Source: VBAS01 sp964444975
Lineage (GTDB): Bacteria; Bacteroidota; Bacteroidia; Chitinophagales; Chitinophagaceae
DNA: 64,000 nt
Direction: 5' to 3'
Assembly (NCBI GenBank): GCA_964444975.1
Contig: CAYUJD010000003.1
Coordinates: forward strand, 36,111-100,110
Shown here: positions 1-8,895 of the stretch, piece by piece
Position numbering within the stretch: position 1 is the stretch's first letter
How the letters are laid out: the number at the start of each line of letters is the position of its first letter
The notes under the pieces: generated by a model
What the model saw: only the letters and a program-made list of their open reading frames with translations
Database searches by the model: none
Told to the model about the DNA's origin: nothing
Position numbers and translations under genes: made by a program

Positions 1-3000
1 TTCGCCAGGTCAATATCGGGCTGGTTTACTCCTGGAATATCGCTTTCCGTCTGGTTGATAAGAAACATATAATTGGCCGTAAACTTATTGGGAAAATTCT
101 CCACATCATCATAAGCCTTCGATTTGCGCTGAATCATCTCCTCATCCCATGCTTTCATCTTTTTTGCCAATGCAACCCCTTCTTTCCGTATTGTCTCCAT
201 CTTCTCTCCTGCCGGTAAAGTTTTCAGCAAGGTTTCCAGTTGCTCCCGCTTTGCATTTAAATTGTTTACCATCCTGTGCATGTTGGCCAGTTCAGTTTCC
301 ATGCTCAACATCATGCGGTGCCATTCTTTGTATGCAGTTGCATCAGCCGGGTATAGCGGGTTAGGAAGAATCTCTGCTTCCGTTGAAAGCTTTTGTTCAC
401 CCATCATCAGCGTGATGGTATATTTTCCGGGAATGGCTTTGTGCCCTGCATAGCTGCTTTCGATGTACACGCCGGGTACACCGGGCATGGTAGTGTGGCG
501 CATATCCCACACGAACCGGTTCAGGCCTTTTGCTTTTGATAAAACAGGTTCCTCATTCGGACCGCCGTCCCATCGCCGAAAAGCGCTGTCCGGTTTTGAT
601 GAAAAACTGCGAACAGGATTTCCTTCCTTATCCCGAATCTCCATTTCCAGTTTATCATTCTCTTTCATCTCGGGCAGCTGGTAATAAATCACTACACCGC
701 TTGCCGGGTTCACCCCACGAAAACGATGCAGCCCGGTAAAGTTTTCATCGGTTGCATCCAGTTCGCTTGACGAATTGGTAACAATAGCAGTCGTGGGTTT
801 AAAGAGGGAAAATGCAGGGGCATCTTTTTTATACTGGCGAAGCAAATCCAAATCATCCAGTATCCAGAACGAGCGGCCCGAAGTGGCGGCAATCAGGTTG
901 CCTTTGTGAACTCTTAAATCAGTAATCGGCGTAATGGGCAGGTTCAATTGAAACGGTGACCAGTTTTTTCCGCCATCCCATGAAATGAAAAGGCCCAGTT
1001 CAGTTCCCGCATACAATAAATCTTTTCTTACCTCATCTTCCCGCACCACACGTGTAAATGCATTGGCGGGAATGCCGTTGGTAATTTTAGTCCATGTCTT
1101 GCCATAATCAGTGGTTTTGTACAAACCCGGAGCATGATCATTAAACTTATACCGTGTGGTGGCAATGTAGGCAGTTGCCTTGTCGTGTGGCGATACTTCA
1201 ATGGCGTTGATAAGACATTCGGCCAAACCTGCCGGTGTCACATTTTTCCATGTAGCGCCGCCATCTCTTGTCAGTTGCACCAGGCCATCATCACTGCCGG
1301 TCCATATCACGCCTTTTTCATGCGGCGATTCCATCACATAGCTCAGCGTACCGTAATTCTCGGCGCCAACCGCTTCATTGGTAAAAGGCCCGCCGCCTTT
1401 GCCCTGTTTTTCTTTTTCGTTTCGTGTAAGGTCAGGAGAAACTTCTTTCCAGGTTTTACCCATATCACTTGTCTTCAGCAGCACCTGTGCACCGTGATAA
1501 TAAGTATTCGGTTCATGCTTGCTCCAGATGATGGGTGCATTCCAGTTGTAGCGGTACTTCATATCCTTTGCATCCATGCCGAGGTATTGAATCGGCGCAG
1601 CCATAATATTGGTGCCGGCTTTTGCTTTAATATTCAGTACTTCAATCGTTCCCTGGTAACTTCCACCCAATACAAACTTCGGATCATCAGGGTTAAAAGC
1701 AAGAAAGGCGCTTTCTCCGCCGGCCGATGGCACCCAGCTTGCAGTAGTGATACCGCCACTGCCTAATTCCCGGCTGGCAATGGAAACAGAAGTGTTGTCC
1801 TGCTGCCCGCCATAAATACGATAAGGAAACTGGTTGTCCACATTGATGCGGTAGAACTGCGCCGTAGGCATATTGCTTTGAGTGCTCCATGTTCTTCCTT
1901 TATTTACCGAAACAGCAGCGCCGCCATCGTTGGCAATAATCATATTATCCGGATTGTCCGGGTTAATCCACAGGTCATGAAAATCGCCGTGAGTGCCGCC
2001 TAAGTTTTCCCAGGTTTTGCCACCGTCATTGGAACGCAAAGCCGGCGCACTTAACACATACACGGTGTTCTCATCCTTAGGGTCAATAAAGAGTTCGATA
2101 TAATACCATGCCCGTTGCACCAGCCGATGGTCATTGGTAATGCGGCTCCAGCTTTTACCGGCATTGTTTGAAACAAACAATCCGCCGGCTTCTTTTTCCG
2201 AATCGCTTTCAATCAGCGCATACACTTTTTCGGGGTTGGAGCGGCAAACGGCAATCGCCATCTTGCCCATTTCTTTTGGCAATCCTTCCGTCATTTTTTC
2301 CCATGTTTCGCCGCCATCCACTGATTTGTACAAACCGCTGCCCGGCCCGCCGCTGATAACTTTCCATGGCAGGCGTCCATGCTCCCACATGGCGGCATAC
2401 AGAATGCGGGGATTGTTCATGTCCATACTCAATTCCACGCAGCCGGTTTTATCATCCACATACAATACATTTCTCCATGTCACGCCGCCGTCGGTTGATT
2501 TAAAAATTCCCCGCTCTTTTGATTTGCTGTACAAAGCACCTTGAGCCGCTACAAAAACCGTATTCGCGTCTTTGGGATGCACAACGATGCGTGAGATATG
2601 TTGTGTGGCATCCAGACCTATCTTCTTCCACATCTTACCCGCATCGGTTGATTTGTACACGCCGTCGCCATGATGCGTCATTACACCACGCACTGCATGT
2701 TCGCCCATACCCACGTACACCACGTTCACATCACTTTCTGCCACGGCAATGGCGCCGACCGAACCGGTTTTAAAAAATCCGTCTGAAATATTGCGCCAGC
2801 TGATGCCCATGTCATCTGTCTTCCACAATCCCCCGCCGGTGGTGCCCATATAATAAGTACGCATATCACCGGGCACACCTGAAGCGCAAACGGAGCGTCC
2901 GCCACGGAAAGGGCCGATGCAGCGCCACTTCATGGTTTTGAAATAGCTGTTGTAATCCGTAGTGTCTTTTGCGGGTTGCGGGTAAGTAATGAAGGAAACA

Positions 3001-3038
3001 AAAAATAAGAATACCGACAGCAAGAATCGTTTTGACAT
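1..3038 (-). CDS. VPS10/sortilin-type beta-propeller protein (3' end outside window)
   Basis: The frame is open from an ATG at 3038 to the left edge (about 1012 codons), so the C-terminus is missing. A signal peptide-like start (MSKRFLLSVFLFFVSF) indicates export. The body is made of repeated BNR/Asp-box units of the S-x-D-x-G-x-T-W kind (for example KSTDGGVTW, KSVDGGETW, RDGGATWKN), as in the secreted VPS10/sortilin-like glycosyl-hydrolase-type proteins that are common in Bacteroidota. The last visible part is a helical, charged region typical of the C-terminal third of these proteins. Substrate and function are unknown; the family label is established, any enzymatic role is not. It stands alone, with the cupin gene divergent. 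Confidence 0.85.
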   Translation of the reverse strand, partial: MSKRFLLSVFLFFVSFITYPQPAKDTTDYNSYFKTMKWRCIGPFRGGRSVCASGVPGDMRTYYMGTTGGGLWKTDDMGISWRNISDGFFKTGSVGAIAVAESDVNVVYVGMGEHAVRGVMTHHGDGVYKSTDAGKMWKKIGLDATQHISRIVVHPKDANTVFVAAQGALYSKSKERGIFKSTDGGVTWRNVLYVDDKTGCVELSMDMNNPRILYAAMWEHGRLPWKVISGGPGSGLYKSVDGGETWEKMTEGLPKEMGKMAIAVCRSNPEKVYALIESDSEKEAGGLFVSNNAGKSWSRITNDHRLVQRAWYYIELFIDPKDENTVYVLSAPALRSNDGGKTWENLGGTHGDFHDLWINPDNPDNMIIANDGGAAVSVNKGRTWSTQSNMPTAQFYRINVDNQFPYRIYGGQQDNTSVSIASRELGSGGITTASWVPSAGGESAFLAFNPDDPKFVLGGSYQGTIEVLNIKAKAGTNIMAAPIQYLGMDAKDMKYRYNWNAPIIWSKHEPNTYYHGAQVLLKTSDMGKTWKEVSPDLTRNEKEKQGKGGGPFTNEAVGAENYGTLSYVMESPHEKGVIWTGSDDGLVQLTRDGGATWKNVTPAGLAECLINAIEVSPHDKATAYIATTRYKFNDHAPGLYKTTDYGKTWTKITNGIPANAFTRVVREDEVRKDLLYAGTELGLFISWDGGKNWSPFQLNLPITPITDLRVHKGNLIAATSGRSFWILDDLDLLRQYKKDAPAFSLFKPTTAIVTNSSSELDATDENFTGLHRFRGVNPASGVVIYYQLPEMKENDKLEMEIRDKEGNPVRSFSSKPDSAFRRWDGGPNEEPVLSKAKGLNRFVWDMRHTTMPGVPGVYIESSYAGHKAIPGKYTITLMMGEQKLSTEAEILPNPLYPADATAYKEWHRMMLSMETELANMHRMVNNLNAKREQLETLLKTLPAGEKMETIRKEGVALAKKMKAWDEEMIQRKSKAYDDVENFPNKFTANYMFLINQTESDIPGVNQPDIDLA

Positions 3039-3243
3039 AATAAAAAATTTATCTGGAAATATAAAGCATAATTCGGGAATGATGCCTGTGATTTTTTAAA
3101 AGACAACATCTGCTACACCAGGTTTTTCAGCATTTGCATCTGTAGTATTATTTTATAACCCGGTGCTCAATAAAATAAAAATCTCAAATAGAAATTTTCC
3201 TGGTTCCCTTTTTTGGTATTTTAGAACTTAAAAACCCCACAGC

Positions 3244-3603
3244 ATGCTGACAAAAATAAACTGGGACGAAGTTCCGACCGAAGAAGTAACTCCGGCCATG
3301 CACAGGAAAATGGTATGGGGTGAAAAACTGATGATTGCCAAAATGAAATTCAAAGACGGTTTCCTGGTGCCGCTGCATCATCACCACCATGAACAGGTAA
3401 CACAGGTGCTCAGCGGCACCATCCGGTTTTGGCTTGGAGAAAATAAAGAGCAGGTGATGGACCTTGGCCCCGGCGATGTGCTGGTGATTCCGGGCAACCT
3501 GCCGCATGAAGCGCTGATGATCGGCGATGTGGAAGAGATGGACACCTGGAGCCCTCCCCGGCAGGACTGGATTGATAAAACAGATGATTACCTGAGAAAA
3601 TAA
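3244..3603 (+). CDS. Small single-domain cupin protein
   Basis: 119 residues, the usual size for a one-domain cupin. The first cupin motif is visible as the histidine run PLHHHHHEQVTQVLSG (about residues 40-55) and the second as PGDVLVIPGNLPHEA (about 79-93), giving the expected His/Glu ligands for a single metal ion. Such proteins bind small molecules or act as simple dioxygenases or isomerases; nothing here points to one substrate. The start ATG follows a short A-rich leader. Neighbours do not form an obvious operon with it, although the SDR gene lies 148 bp downstream on the same strand. Confidence 0.85.
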   Translation: MLTKINWDEVPTEEVTPAMHRKMVWGEKLMIAKMKFKDGFLVPLHHHHHEQVTQVLSGTIRFWLGENKEQVMDLGPGDVLVIPGNLPHEALMIGDVEEMDTWSPPRQDWIDKTDDYLRK

Positions 3604-3652
3604 AAATGAATTTCAATTACAGTTAAATTTTCTCATCATCGATTCTTTTCTC

Positions 3653-3711
3653 ATTGATTTCACTGATTTACACAGAAACTAATCTGTGAAAATCCGTGTT
3701 ATCTGTGGGCA
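3653..3711. repeat. Degenerate ATCTGTG-type intergenic repeat
   Basis: The spacer between the cupin and SDR genes carries three near copies of (A)ATCTGTGnAA (at about 3680, 3690 and 3701) plus an inverted TTTACACAGA at 3667. It has no coding potential. Patterns of this kind recur between genes in related genomes (general knowledge), so it is best read as a dispersed low-complexity intergenic element. Confidence 0.5.
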
Positions 3712-3751
3712 TTAATGACACATAAAAAATAATTTCAAAGCAAAAATCTAT

Positions 3752-4516
3752 ATGGACCTCGGACTGAAAAATAAAACAGCATTCATTGCCGCCAGCAGCC
3801 AGGGGTTGGGCAAAGCCGTTGCAGTGGAACTGGCTCTCGAAGGCGCCACCGTCATCATCAACGGACGCAACAATGAAGCATTGGAAAAAACAAAGCAGGC
3901 GATTGAATCAAAAACCCATCGTCCCGTACTCGCCGTTCCCGGCGATTTATCCGATGCAGGACAGTGTGAGCAGGTAATCAAGGAAGTATTAAAAAATTTT
4001 CCGGCTATTCATATCCTCGTCACCAACACAGGAGGGCCGCCTGCCGCAAAGTTTGAAGAGCTTACACAGCAGCAGTGGGGCAGCGCCTATCAAACCCTGC
4101 TGGTTAGTCCAGTGGAATTAATCCGTGGTTTCCTGCCCGGTATGAAACAGCAGCAATGGGGACGCATCATCACCGTCACTTCCATGGCGGTAAAACAGCC
4201 AGTTAATAATCTCATTCTCTCCAACTCGGTAAGAGCTTCGGTGGTGGGATTGGTAAAAACCCTGAGCAATGAGCTGGCGCCTTATAAGATTACAGTGAAT
4301 AACGTGATGCCCGGCTACACTGAAACCGAAAGGCTGAAAGAACTGGTGGAGAAAAATCCTGCCTTCGCATCCGCCAAATCTGAAATACCGCTGGGCCGTT
4401 TTGGCAAGCCCGAAGAGTTTGCCGCTGCTGTTGCTTTCCTCGCCAGCGAACGGGCAGGCTACATTACCGGCGTTTCGCTTCAGGTAGATGGCGGCTGGAT
4501 AAAAGGGCTGCTGTAA
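3752..4516 (+). CDS. Atypical short-chain dehydrogenase/reductase-like protein
   Basis: 254 residues with a Rossmann fold. The cofactor loop reads AASSQGLG (13-20) rather than TGxxxGxG, followed by INGRN (36-40) and a TNTGGPP in place of NNAG. The catalytic Ser is present (S144) but the YxxxK pair is replaced by S157 and R161 (LSNSVRAS). This matches the described BKR-like SDR subgroup that lacks a good NAD motif and tetrad. It is therefore an SDR by fold, with uncertain activity; annotation as 3-oxoacyl-ACP reductase would be unsafe. The C-terminal GVSLQVDGGWIKG motif is normal. It converges on the DUF5694 gene, with stop codons 4 bp apart. Confidence 0.85.
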   Translation: MDLGLKNKTAFIAASSQGLGKAVAVELALEGATVIINGRNNEALEKTKQAIESKTHRPVLAVPGDLSDAGQCEQVIKEVLKNFPAIHILVTNTGGPPAAKFEELTQQQWGSAYQTLLVSPVELIRGFLPGMKQQQWGRIITVTSMAVKQPVNNLILSNSVRASVVGLVKTLSNELAPYKITVNNVMPGYTETERLKELVEKNPAFASAKSEIPLGRFGKPEEFAAAVAFLASERAGYITGVSLQVDGGWIKGLL

Positions 4517-4520
4517 AGAA

Positions 4521-5321
4521 TTAAAACAAAGAACCCGGGGGTACCAGCTCAAATCTTTTATTGTACTTCATCATTTCAGTTAACAAAGCCGTGTGCCCCG
4601 AGCCAAAGATTACAAGAATCTTTTTCTCCCTCCCATCCAGTTTCTTTAAAATGTTTTCATAAATAACCATGTTCCTTCTCCACCATTCACTGGTCAGGTA
4701 AGAACCTACATGATTACCCTCTTTCCCCGCCACCAGCAGGTCAAAATAAAAGCCCACCTGTAATTCTACCACAACACCTGTATTTTGATTCAGCAACAAT
4801 TGCCTGACCGTATTTTTCTTCAGCGATTCATTAAAATCAGACTGAATGCTGTCAATAGCTTTGTTAATATTGCCGAGTAGGGTAAACTGCTTTGCTTCGG
4901 TGGCAGATCTTACCAGACTGTCAAAGGGAAATTCAGTATCCCGGTAATCAACTGCATACAAGGTTGGAAGATTTAATTCTTTGGCAAGACGGTATCCTAA
5001 CTGGTGGATTTCGGAAGCCGAAAGTGTATGCTCTCCGTTTTTATACTTATTGATATTGCTGTCCAGTTGCCTCTGCCGTTCAGTGGGAACTTCCACAAAT
5101 ATTTTATCGGGTCCGAATTGCTTTAATATTTCAACTACCTCCAGCACTTCTTTCTGCCGTGTTTCCGAAAGAATATTGGCATTTTCAAACTTAGCAACAT
5201 CCAGCCCGGGATTATCAAAATGAAAACAACCCAGCAGCAGTACTTTTGTTTTGGACTCCTGCGTAAAAGCTGGTGAGGTTAAAAACGAGGAGATACAGCA
5301 GAAAAGAATAACCTCTTTCAT
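4521..5321 (-). CDS. DUF5694-family exported protein
   Basis: 266 residues with an N-terminal signal peptide (MKEVILFCCISSFLTSPAFTQ). The core has the features of the DUF5694 family: KVLLLGCFHFDNPG near residue 26, a PDKIFVEVPTERQ segment and a late IFGSGHTALLTEMM. The GxxH and E-V motifs recall the TraB/ChaN-like superfamily, which led others to suspect a metal-dependent hydrolase; the activity is not established. Start at the ATG 5321. It is monocistronic on this strand and ends 4 bp from the stop of the SDR gene, with no terminator hairpin visible between the two. Confidence 0.75.
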   Translation of the reverse strand: MKEVILFCCISSFLTSPAFTQESKTKVLLLGCFHFDNPGLDVAKFENANILSETRQKEVLEVVEILKQFGPDKIFVEVPTERQRQLDSNINKYKNGEHTLSASEIHQLGYRLAKELNLPTLYAVDYRDTEFPFDSLVRSATEAKQFTLLGNINKAIDSIQSDFNESLKKNTVRQLLLNQNTGVVVELQVGFYFDLLVAGKEGNHVGSYLTSEWWRRNMVIYENILKKLDGREKKILVIFGSGHTALLTEMMKYNKRFELVPPGSLF

Positions 5322-5525
5322 AAAAACATTTTCAGATTAGACGCAAGGAGGAAAAAGATGGTTACAAAGATCCTGATGGTACTTCAAATTGATGTGTCAG
5401 TCAGCTGACGCTTTCCAGTTACAAGAAGTTAAGTGCATCTCCTGTTTACATTTCTATTTATTACCTGAAAGAATCTATTCATGCAGATTATTTGGAATAT
5501 ACCGTAGAAACAGGGCCTTATTATA

Positions 5526-6503
5526 TCAAACCACAAAATACATCTCCAGCTTTCCCCGGTCTTTGGTTTCTATTTTACCGCGGTATTCGCAGGCATACAC
5601 ATCGCGGATAAGCTCATACGTGTAGGCAGAAACGTTTATCTTATTTGCAACCGAACAACTTTCCATGCGGCTGGCAAGATTAACCGTATCACCCCAAAGA
5701 TCAAAACTCAGCTTCTCCGCTCCTATGGCTCCGCCCACCAGCGGCCCGCTATGAATACCCGCCCGCATTTCCCATTTCAGCGCTGCAGTTTCATTTCTTT
5801 TTTCAAGATATTGCATCATTTGTTTGGCAGCTGACACTGTAGCCACAGCATGGGGTGTAGTTTGTTCCTTCAATCCGCCTGCAGCCATGTAAGAATCGCC
5901 GATGGTTTTTATTTTCTCCAACCCGTTTCCGTCAACAATGCTGTCAAAAACCGCAAAAATTTCATTGAGATCATTCACCAGTTTTTTGGCAGGAACGGTA
6001 GCCACTGCGTTGGAAAAACCAACAAAGTCAGTAAACAATACCGACACTTCTTCGTATCGCTGCGGCTCGCCGGTGCCGGGCCACAGTTCATGTTCCGAGC
6101 TGGCATCCGGCTCCGACACATGCCACTGTACAATCTCCATCCGGTTTCCATTTTCTTTAAAAAGAGCCGTCACCCTTACCGGGTCAATATTGATGGTTTT
6201 GGCTGGCAAAGGGACGGAGATAATTATTTCACCCCACAGGCACACAAGGCCCGGCGATATCTCATATGCTTCTATCCATTTTGTGTTAACCGTAAACCCT
6301 TTAAAATTGTTGTTCAGCATCTCTTCACTGTACTTCTGCATATCATGCCGACCCCGCCACACTTCACTCATGCCTGAACCAAAACCTTTGAAAGCCTCGC
6401 CATAACTGGCAAGATATTCTTCCATCGGAAAATTTCCGGTTTCTTTCCAGTAATGCCACATGTTATGGAAGGCATCAATCGCTTTTTCGCCCGGCGATTT
6501 CAT
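5526..6503 (-). CDS. SnoaL-like domain fused to class III adenylate cyclase
   Basis: 325 residues. Residues 1-130 resemble an NTF2/SnoaL-like domain (ending EIVQWHVS), a fold that often binds small ligands. Residues 148-325 form a class III nucleotide cyclase domain: metal aspartates D159 (LFTDFVGFS) and D203 (TIGDSYMA), adenine-selecting K199 and D268 (FDLWGD), and transition-state N275 and R279 (VNLASRM). All residues needed for ATP cyclisation are present, so cAMP production is expected. It has no membrane segment or signal peptide, so it is probably a soluble sensor-cyclase. A promoter-like TTTG/TACCTTTG pair lies just upstream. The cyclase call is strong; the ligand is unknown. Confidence 0.85.
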   Translation of the reverse strand: MKSPGEKAIDAFHNMWHYWKETGNFPMEEYLASYGEAFKGFGSGMSEVWRGRHDMQKYSEEMLNNNFKGFTVNTKWIEAYEISPGLVCLWGEIIISVPLPAKTINIDPVRVTALFKENGNRMEIVQWHVSEPDASSEHELWPGTGEPQRYEEVSVLFTDFVGFSNAVATVPAKKLVNDLNEIFAVFDSIVDGNGLEKIKTIGDSYMAAGGLKEQTTPHAVATVSAAKQMMQYLEKRNETAALKWEMRAGIHSGPLVGGAIGAEKLSFDLWGDTVNLASRMESCSVANKINVSAYTYELIRDVYACEYRGKIETKDRGKLEMYFVV

Positions 6504-6523
6504 AGTGCAGCTTTTAGTGTGAA

Positions 6524-6556
6524 CAAAGGTAATTTTTCATATTGTGCAATAACAAA
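6524..6556 (-). promoter_or_regulatory. Bacteroidota-type promoter for the cyclase gene
   Basis: On the minus strand a TTTG (6556-6553) and a TACCTTTG (6531-6524) are separated by 21 nt. This matches the Bacteroidota -33 TTTG and -7 TAnnTTTG elements. The -7 box ends 20 nt before the ATG at 6503. Confidence 0.55.
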
Positions 6557-6652
6557 AAGATTAGCGCAGCTGCGATGTTATTCTTTATAATCCGGTTGCA
6601 GTTCCATTCAGTGGAAGAAGCATGTTGAGTTTTCCACAGGGCTTTGTTCTCA

Positions 6653-8014
6653 TTATGATGAAAACAACTGAACCAGCCCGTACAACCCCACGCCGATTAT
6701 AGAAAGCACACTCAGCCCAAATGCAATATTGTAAAAAATACCGGATGGCAAAAACTGCGCCCGCTTATTCCGAAAATGAATGGCTGCAAATACAACAACA
6801 AAAAGCATGACCGAACCCACAATGCCTCCTGAAAGAATCATGAGCATGGGCAGGTTGATAAAAAAATAAACCACGGCCCATACGGAGGGAATAATCCATG
6901 CAAGCCAGCTCACTGCTTTTCTGCGTTGTCCCAAATCAAAAAAATTCAACCAGCCGGTTTGCCCGAATATGTCGGGAAAAATTCTCGTCCATGCCGCCAG
7001 CGTAGCAAACACGCTGGAGAATAAAACAAAAAATGCCCCTACCAGGTAAACCAATTTTGCACCGGGGCCAAGCGATTGCGTATAAATAAGCGCCAGCGTT
7101 TCGATTACTCCGTTACCCGTGGGAATCACAGTCGCCCCATGCAAAATGGCTGCACCCAGCAAATAAAAAGCGGCCGTCACAGTAGTGTAGATAAGCATCG
7201 CTACAACTGCATCGAGGTACATTACGCTGATCCATCCCCTTGCCCGGTTTTTCCATTCGGGGCTATCGTTGCGGGGGCCTGTGTATGCGGCGTAACCTTT
7301 TTCAATGCACCAGTAATTATAAGCAATGATCTCATCGCTGGCCACACCGGTGATACCAAAAGCCCCGAAAGCAACCGCAACAATACCTGCGGGTAATTTA
7401 AATTTCAACCCTTCAGAAATATTGGTCCATGAAATACTGAATTCCGTATAGCGCAGGAAAAATACAGCGGCAAATGTGGCAAGCGTAAAGGCGGCAATCA
7501 TCAGCATGGATACTCTTTCAACCACTTTGTAAAACCCCCGGTAGATCATGGCGCCGGAAACGCCAACAATCAACAGCACCCATATATAAATTGGAAAACG
7601 GGGGAAAAGCAAATGCAATACCACGGCTGCGCCTCCTACCATGCCTCCCAGTTGCACTATTTTCAGAAAGACAAGTACCAATATGGACCAGACTGCCCAA
7701 CCCGATTTCCCGAAACGGGGTCCGGGCAATTTACTGAACGATGTCATTAAAGTTTCGCCGGTCAGTATGGCCCGCTTGCCAAATTCCAGTTGAACGGCAA
7801 CTTTTATCAGGCAGCTTACAATGATGACCCAAAAGGCAATAAAGCCGGCTTTCGCACCCAAAATGGTGGTGGCTACCAATTCACCCGAACCAACGATTGA
7901 AGCCGATAAAATAAATCCCGGGCCGAGAAATTTTAATTTTTTCGTGAAAGTAGCCGGCGGTTCTTTGATGGAGCGTCTGGTGATGATATAATTATCGGCA
8001 GTATGGATTGGTAT
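6653..8014 (-). CDS. Nramp-like divalent metal transporter homologue, start unclear
   Basis: A multi-spanning membrane protein with about 11 hydrophobic segments and similarity to the Nramp family (LGPGFILSASIVGSGE at the N-terminus). The TM1 metal motif DPGN of true Nramps is replaced by GSGE, and the TM6 MPH motif by a GVASDEIIAYNYW region, so the transported ion cannot be taken from the family. The open frame runs up to a stop at 8021-8023, but no in-frame ATG, GTG or TTG exists before a TTG at 7879, which would cut off conserved TM1. The coordinate given assumes a rare ATA start; a sequencing or assembly indel near 8000 is equally possible. The minimal form is 6653-7879 (408 residues). 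Confidence 0.7.
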   Translation of the reverse strand: MPIHTADNYIITRRSIKEPPATFTKKLKFLGPGFILSASIVGSGELVATTILGAKAGFIAFWVIIVSCLIKVAVQLEFGKRAILTGETLMTSFSKLPGPRFGKSGWAVWSILVLVFLKIVQLGGMVGGAAVVLHLLFPRFPIYIWVLLIVGVSGAMIYRGFYKVVERVSMLMIAAFTLATFAAVFFLRYTEFSISWTNISEGLKFKLPAGIVAVAFGAFGITGVASDEIIAYNYWCIEKGYAAYTGPRNDSPEWKNRARGWISVMYLDAVVAMLIYTTVTAAFYLLGAAILHGATVIPTGNGVIETLALIYTQSLGPGAKLVYLVGAFFVLFSSVFATLAAWTRIFPDIFGQTGWLNFFDLGQRRKAVSWLAWIIPSVWAVVYFFINLPMLMILSGGIVGSVMLFVVVFAAIHFRNKRAQFLPSGIFYNIAFGLSVLSIIGVGLYGLVQLFSS

Positions 8015-8312
8015 ATTGTTTTATGAATAAAAATTTTTTAGGCAATATGTGACTGTAAGAAGCAACCGTTTTAACCGTAATGATATGATTCGGAGAAAAA
8101 GATAAGTTTTTTGCGGGAATTACGGTTTACAATGTTCAATAAATCAGGGGAGGCAATGTGATGAATAAAAAGGATAAATTGAGTTTTAAAGAATGTGAGG
8201 ATGTTTTGTGTTTTCTCCGCTTACTTTGCCAACACTTCGTCTTGCTCATCGCGTCACATGAAGACAATTCCCCAAGTGGATTCAATAACTTTATCGGAAC
8301 TAATAATCAACC

Positions 8313-8783
8313 ATGCTGAAAATAATTTCCGGCGGGCAAACGGGTGTGGACCGGGCAGCGCTTGATGCGGCATTGCAACTGGGGCTCCCCTGCGGAGGCT
8401 TTTGTCCCAAAGGAAGAAAAAGCGAAGACGGAATGATACACGAAAAATATCCGCTGACAGAAACCAAAACCGATATCTATGCCGAACGTACAGAGCTGAA
8501 TGTAAAAACCAGCGATGGCACTTTGATATTGATTGACGGTAAAGCAGACCGTGGCACAAAACTCACTGCCAGGCTTTGCAAACAACATCACAAACCCTGC
8601 CTGCTGATTGATATTTCTGACGAAAAACAAATACCGGATGTAAAAAACTGGTTGCGGCGAAACAACATCAGTATATTGAATGTAGCCGGCAACCGGGAAA
8701 GCAGTTCGCCGGGTATTGGCTTAAAAGGCTTTGTTTTTCTCACGGAAACTTTGAAAAACGTAATGTTTCCAAATCAATCGTGA
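8313..8783 (+). CDS. SLOG-fold protein, putative molybdenum carrier family
   Basis: 156 residues. The N-terminal IISGGQTGVDRAALDAA and the following GFCPKGRKSEDG are the signature of the PF12694-type 'putative molybdenum carrier' proteins, a branch of the SLOG (YpsA/DprA-like) Rossmann-like fold that binds nucleotide-like ligands. A TLILIDGKADRGT segment forms the next strand and loop. The carrier function is inherited from a single plant homologue by annotation and should not be assumed. It stands alone; 290 bp of AT-rich DNA with no evident feature separates it from the transporter gene. Confidence 0.75.
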   Translation: MLKIISGGQTGVDRAALDAALQLGLPCGGFCPKGRKSEDGMIHEKYPLTETKTDIYAERTELNVKTSDGTLILIDGKADRGTKLTARLCKQHHKPCLLIDISDEKQIPDVKNWLRRNNISILNVAGNRESSSPGIGLKGFVFLTETLKNVMFPNQS

Positions 8784-8895
8784 CAGGCGGGCAAAACAGA
8801 GGAAACTGAGGGATAAAGCATCTTCCAGAGTGCGGAAGAAAAAAAAGTAGAAAGTTAAAGACCACAGCACTTACTCATCACTCATCATTCCAACC

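Noticed and set aside
1134..1766. 210-residue plus-strand frame
   Set aside because: Antisense shadow of the VPS10-type gene; no domain, and the minus frame has clear Asp-box repeats.
3653..3711. Possible CRISPR from ATCTGTG repeats
   Set aside because: Repeats are short, degenerate and unevenly spaced, with no spacers or cas genes.
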